A DNA stretch of 5,768 nucleotides from an uncultured Lachnospiraceae bacterium. Its GTDB lineage: Bacteria > Bacillota_A > Clostridia > Lachnospirales > Lachnospiraceae. The notes beneath the pieces are model-generated. The model searched no databases, was not told the origin of the DNA, and saw only the letters and a program-made list of their open reading frames with translations. Positions within the stretch are counted from its first letter, which is position 1, and every line of letters starts with the position of its first letter. The position numbers were made by a program, and so were the translations under genes. The DNA is taken from assembly GCA_900556645.1 (NCBI GenBank), contig USPJ01000099.1, forward strand, positions 1 through 5,768, read 5' to 3'. Below are positions 4,397-5,768 of this stretch, one piece after another.

Positions 4397-5768
4397 TTAA
4401 TCTGTCAGTTTTGTGTGGGACAATCCCTCAATGACATCCGACATTTTCTTTACATTTTCGGAAACAGATACATTTAAGGTATTACATTCTCTTGCCAGTT
4501 TTTCTACCTCTCCTGCCACAATTGCAAACCCCCTTCCTGTTTCTCCTGCTCTTGCTGCCTCGATGGAAGCATTCAGTGCTAACAGATTGGTCTGTGAAGC
4601 AATGTCATTGATCGCTGCAATAATGTTGCCGATCTCCTGAGAGGTATTACTGATCTCATCCATGGCTTCGACCATTTCCTGCATCTTCTGGTTACTGATC
4701 ATAACAGCTTCTTCGGAAGATTCTACTTCCTTGCTGATATCTTTTGCATTCTTTGCATTACCGGATACGCGCTCGCTGACTTCGTCAATCGTTGCCGTAA
4801 GCTCTTCTGTAACACCTGCCTGCTCAGTTGCACCTTCTGCTAAATCCATGGAACCTGCTGCTACCTGTTCTGCTCCGTTGGTTACCTGATCTGCAACGCT
4901 TTGAACGTTTGTGATCATATCTGCCATACTGTGCTCAAATGCTTTAAAGGATGTTAAGATTCCTTTGAAATCTCCCTTCCATTCTACGGATGGATTGACA
5001 ACAAAGTTCCCTTTTTCAAATTCCTGCATTGAAGCACCGATATCGTCTACATAAGAAGATAAGGTTGCTATAGAAGATCTTAAGCTGTCTGCTAATGAAC
5101 CCAGCTCATCATCTGCCTGATAATCCAAAGTGCTGTGAAGATTTCCTTGGGACAATTCTTTCGTTGTCTCCTCCAATGCAGCTAATGGTATCAAAATAGA
5201 TGCAATAATACGTTTTTCAACTACTACTGCGGATGCGATGCCGATTAAATTGAATATGATAATACCAATAATATTGGAAACTGCATCACGCTTACTTGCA
5301 AACATCAGTTTGTCCACTTGTTCATCTGTAATCTTTTGTATTTCTTTTGCGGTATCTACTGCTTCGGATAATGCCGGTGCACATTTTGTCAGTATCTTTT
5401 CCGTTGCATCTTTCTGATTTCCTGCTTCAATCTCATCGATAATATCCATACCGATGGTCCCCCACTTATTCATCTGGGTCACATACTGATTATAGAGCTT
5501 GTCCTCAATGACCCCTGTTTTTTTCATTGCATCTAACTCTTGATCAATATTCTTTAAAGCATCGTCTACATTTTTCTTATATGTAACATAACTTGACTTA
5601 TCGTCATTTAACACCATCTCACGGATATTTCTGGCTGCAATATTTACATTCAGTCTGCACATCTGAACGGCTGTGTCAGCCCGCTGTACTTTGTTAGAAT
5701 AATTACTGAGATTTCTAAGCAGTATCGTCTCTCCTACGATTGCTAAGATTCCTGAAAATACCATCAGT
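4397..5768 (-). CDS. Methyl-accepting chemotaxis protein, start outside window, C-terminal arm short
   Basis: This is a transmembrane chemoreceptor that would pass ligand signals to CheA/CheW. Residues are numbered from the Met at 5764, but the frame is open to the window edge, preceded by a Leu codon, and that Met lies inside the first membrane segment, so the real start is upstream. A first transmembrane segment reaches about residue 17. An extracytoplasmic, helical 4HB-like sensor spans about 18-160 and a second transmembrane segment about 163-183. A HAMP domain follows (about 184-235, with DDELG at 218-222), then a second HAMP-like segment (about 240-285, MQEFEKGNF and GDFKGIL). The signalling helix leads to the conserved tip [16 protein letters not shown] (393-408) and [15 protein letters not shown] (410-424). 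After the tip only about 47 residues remain, against about 110-120 on the ascending side. Full-length receptors have matching arms, so this one looks truncated or unusual. No clear terminator follows the stop. Confidence 0.93.
   Translation of the reverse strand, partial: LMVFSGILAIVGETILLRNLSNYSNKVQRADTAVQMCRLNVNIAARNIREMVLNDDKSSYVTYKKNVDDALKNIDQELDAMKKTGVIEDKLYNQYVTQMNKWGTIGMDIIDEIEAGNQKDATEKILTKCAPALSEAVDTAKEIQKITDEQVDKLMFASKRDAVSNIIGIIIFNLIGIASAVVVEKRIIASILIPLAALEETTKELSQGNLHSTLDYQADDELGSLADSLRSSIATLSSYVDDIGASMQEFEKGNFVVNPSVEWKGDFKGILTSFKAFEHSMADMITNVQSVADQVTNGAEQVAAGSMDLAEGATEQAGVTEELTATIDEVSERVSGNAKNAKDISKEVESSEEAVMISNQKMQEMVEAMDEISNTSQEIGNIIAAINDIASQTNLLALNASIEAARAGETGRGFAIVAGEVEKLARECNTLNVSVSENVKKMSDVIEGLSHTKLTD

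Noticed and set aside
5762..5764. ATG at 5764 as the true start of the MCP
   Set aside because: It falls inside the first membrane segment and the frame stays open to the window edge, so the start is most likely outside.

Overview
The window looks like a core chromosomal segment of a low-to-moderate GC Firmicute, most likely a Clostridia member of the Lachnospiraceae type. The grounds are protein style, strong AAGGAGG-like ribosome binding sites, the rpsO-pnp pairing, a clostridial type cardiolipin synthase with three N-terminal membrane segments, and an MCP with a 4-helix-bundle-like sensor. The taxonomic call is an inference. All five genes lie on the minus strand, so the reading order is from high to low coordinates. 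I see no plus-strand gene, tRNA, rRNA, CRISPR array or mobile element.

Reading 5'->3' on the minus strand: (1) a methyl-accepting chemotaxis protein runs in from beyond the right edge (5768) and stops at 4397, unusually soon after its signalling tip. (2) An AT-tract-rich spacer carries a strong extended -10 promoter (4321-4349) and a structured leader (about 4314-4219) for rpsO, ribosomal protein S15 (4218-3952), which is followed directly by a strong intrinsic terminator (3940-3911). (3) A 172-base gap holds a long imperfect hairpin (3894-3826) and a small hairpin (3815-3801) in front of pnp, polynucleotide phosphorylase (3779-1686), which ends in its own terminator (1667-1629). (4) A compact subtilisin-family (S8) peptidase with no signal peptide or propeptide (1598-708) has its ribosome binding site inside a potential hairpin. 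(5) A sigma-A-like promoter (706-678) just after the peptidase stop codon leads into cls, cardiolipin synthase, whose N-terminal 216 codons fill 650-1 and run off the left edge.

Functionally this is a translation and RNA-decay module (S15, PNPase) flanked by a cytosolic protease, a membrane phospholipid enzyme and a chemoreceptor. Nothing shows an undescribed multi-gene system. The most interesting content is non-coding: the long pnp leader hairpin, which recalls the RNase III/PNPase autoregulatory leader of E. coli pnp; the rpsO leader; and the hairpin over the peptidase RBS. The shortened MCP output domain is the main protein-level oddity.
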